From NCBI GenBank assembly GCA_905182375.1, contig CAJJBF010000009.1, positions 293,984-357,983 of the forward strand: a stretch of DNA of 64,000 nt. The letters run 5' to 3'. Source of the stretch: Flammeovirgaceae bacterium UBA4465. GTDB taxonomy: Bacteria > Bacteroidota > Bacteroidia > Cytophagales > Cyclobacteriaceae. A program made the position numbers and the translations under genes. The stretch's first letter is position 1. Every line of letters begins with the position of its first letter. Below the pieces are notes generated by a model that was not told where the DNA came from, ran no database searches, and saw nothing but the letters and a program-made list of their open reading frames with translations. Of the stretch, positions 63,426 to 64,000 are shown piece after piece.

Positions 63426-63884
63426 ATGGACTTAGCCGCGCTAAAATTAAAGGTCCATCAAAAATGCTTATATCTCGCTTTAACAAAAATTGAAAGCTTA
63501 AAATCAGAATTGGTAGGCCTTCAAGAGGCGTCCAATCAAGACACCAAAAGTTCGGCAGGAGACAAATATGAAACCGGACGCTCGATGATTGTGCTTGAAA
63601 AAGAAAAATTAGGCGTTCAACTCATGGAAGCCTATAAGCTAAAAAAAGCTTTGGACTTGATCGACCTCGGTAAATCCATCAATAAAGTAAGCCTCGGAGC
63701 CTTAGTCAAAGAATCAAATAATTTTTATTATTTCTCTGCCAACTTTGGGGCCCTGGACATAGCCGATGTAAAAGTTTTTGCTCTTTCGACCTTATCTCCC
63801 ATCGGTCAAGCCATGCTGGGTAAAACGCCAGGGAGCTCATATATGTTTAGAGGTACTCAATGCCTTATTGAAACAGTTCATTAA
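63426..63884 (+). CDS. GreA/GreB C-terminal-domain-like small protein
   Basis: 152 residues from the ATG at 63426, 5 bp after the aldehyde dehydrogenase stop, so probably co-transcribed. The N-terminal half is a helical hairpin (LALTKIESLKSELVGLQEAS, AGDKYETGRSMIVLEKEKLG). The C-terminal half ends in SPIGQAMLGKTPGSSYMF, which resembles the FKBP-like domain of GreA elongation factors (SP-x-G-x-ALLGK). Bacteroidota relatives are often mislabelled 3-oxoacyl-ACP synthase. It may bind RNA polymerase, but the acidic tip residues of GreA are not clear. Confidence 0.75.
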   Translation: MDLAALKLKVHQKCLYLALTKIESLKSELVGLQEASNQDTKSSAGDKYETGRSMIVLEKEKLGVQLMEAYKLKKALDLIDLGKSINKVSLGALVKESNNFYYFSANFGALDIADVKVFALSTLSPIGQAMLGKTPGSSYMFRGTQCLIETVH

Positions 63885-64000
63885 CGGCAGCGCTAAAAAA
63901 TTATAGATTATCAAATAATCCATGTATTTTTAAGAAAACAGAACTGCTTAATCATTGATTATGAATCCTATTGAGCCGCATTCAAACAAAATAACGCTTC

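Overview
The window looks like a chromosomal segment of a Bacteroidota bacterium, probably a marine or free-living member of the Cytophagales/Saprospirales side of the phylum. This rests on the gene families (fused ABC permease/M1 peptidase, DUF5916 and DUF5777 beta-barrel proteins, VPS10-type BNR proteins, a haem-type TonB receptor, many SSS sodium symporters and lipoproteins), on weak Shine-Dalgarno sequences, and on promoters of the Bacteroidota type. The clearest is TTTG-N19-TACATTTG in front of tRNA-Asn. The genus cannot be read from the sequence.

Layout. 1-3.9 kb: a TPR protein cut by the left edge, hflX, tRNA-Arg(CCT) and a frameshifted prenyltransferase-like pseudogene. 3.9-8.9 kb: a leftward operon PhyH oxygenase, SDR, Dabb lipoprotein and SSS symporter, with a divergent AraC regulator, which looks like an uncharacterised catabolic unit. 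8.9-10.5 kb: a broken SulP anion transporter. 11-21.5 kb: ABC ATPase, ABC permease/M1 peptidase fusion, GH9 glucanase, alpha/beta hydrolase and penicillin-acylase-like Ntn hydrolase. 21.5-26.5 kb: a leftward redox/envelope operon (lipoprotein, DUF5777, YceI, Rieske), then a DUF3089 hydrolase and a Gfo/Idh/MocA oxidoreductase. 26.6-37.5 kb: a VPS10/BNR protein, then tightly coupled PPK2-PPK2-M61-DinB and msrB-msrA-TonB receptor units. 37.5-44.4 kb: a degenerate Gfo/Idh/MocA gene, DUF5916, an intact Gfo/Idh/MocA paralogue, DUF2892 and a Crp/Fnr regulator. 44.8-53.5 kb: sialidase, an LLM monooxygenase / SSS symporter / PLP decarboxylase operon, and a second VPS10/BNR protein.

53.7-59.4 kb is an accessory region unlike the rest. 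It holds a DUF4242 pseudogene, a Gly/Asp-rich PQQ-like protein and a tandem DUF4440 lipoprotein. An array of very short units follows, each bounded by copies of one 30-60 bp repeat (R1-R5): a small lipoprotein, a 57-residue two-helix membrane peptide, and two diverged leftward micro-transcription units, one with an intact 25-residue hydrophobic peptide. Next come an AT-rich ECF sigma pair with an attC-like hairpin behind it, and a serine-recombinase C-terminal remnant that reads into tRNA-Asn. I read this as an integrase-less, gene-cassette-like array beside a decayed tRNA-associated element. It is the best candidate for something undescribed here, although the repeats do not match canonical integron attC cores.

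59.5-64 kb: an hsp20 gene behind two perfect palindromes, a DegP/HtrA protease, an ALDH7-type aldehyde dehydrogenase and a GreA-like small protein. At least five genes are broken (prenyltransferase-like, SulP, Gfo/Idh, DUF4242, recombinase). Their lesions include nonsense codons, 1-nt and 4-nt deletions and truncation, which suggests real decay rather than one kind of sequencing error.
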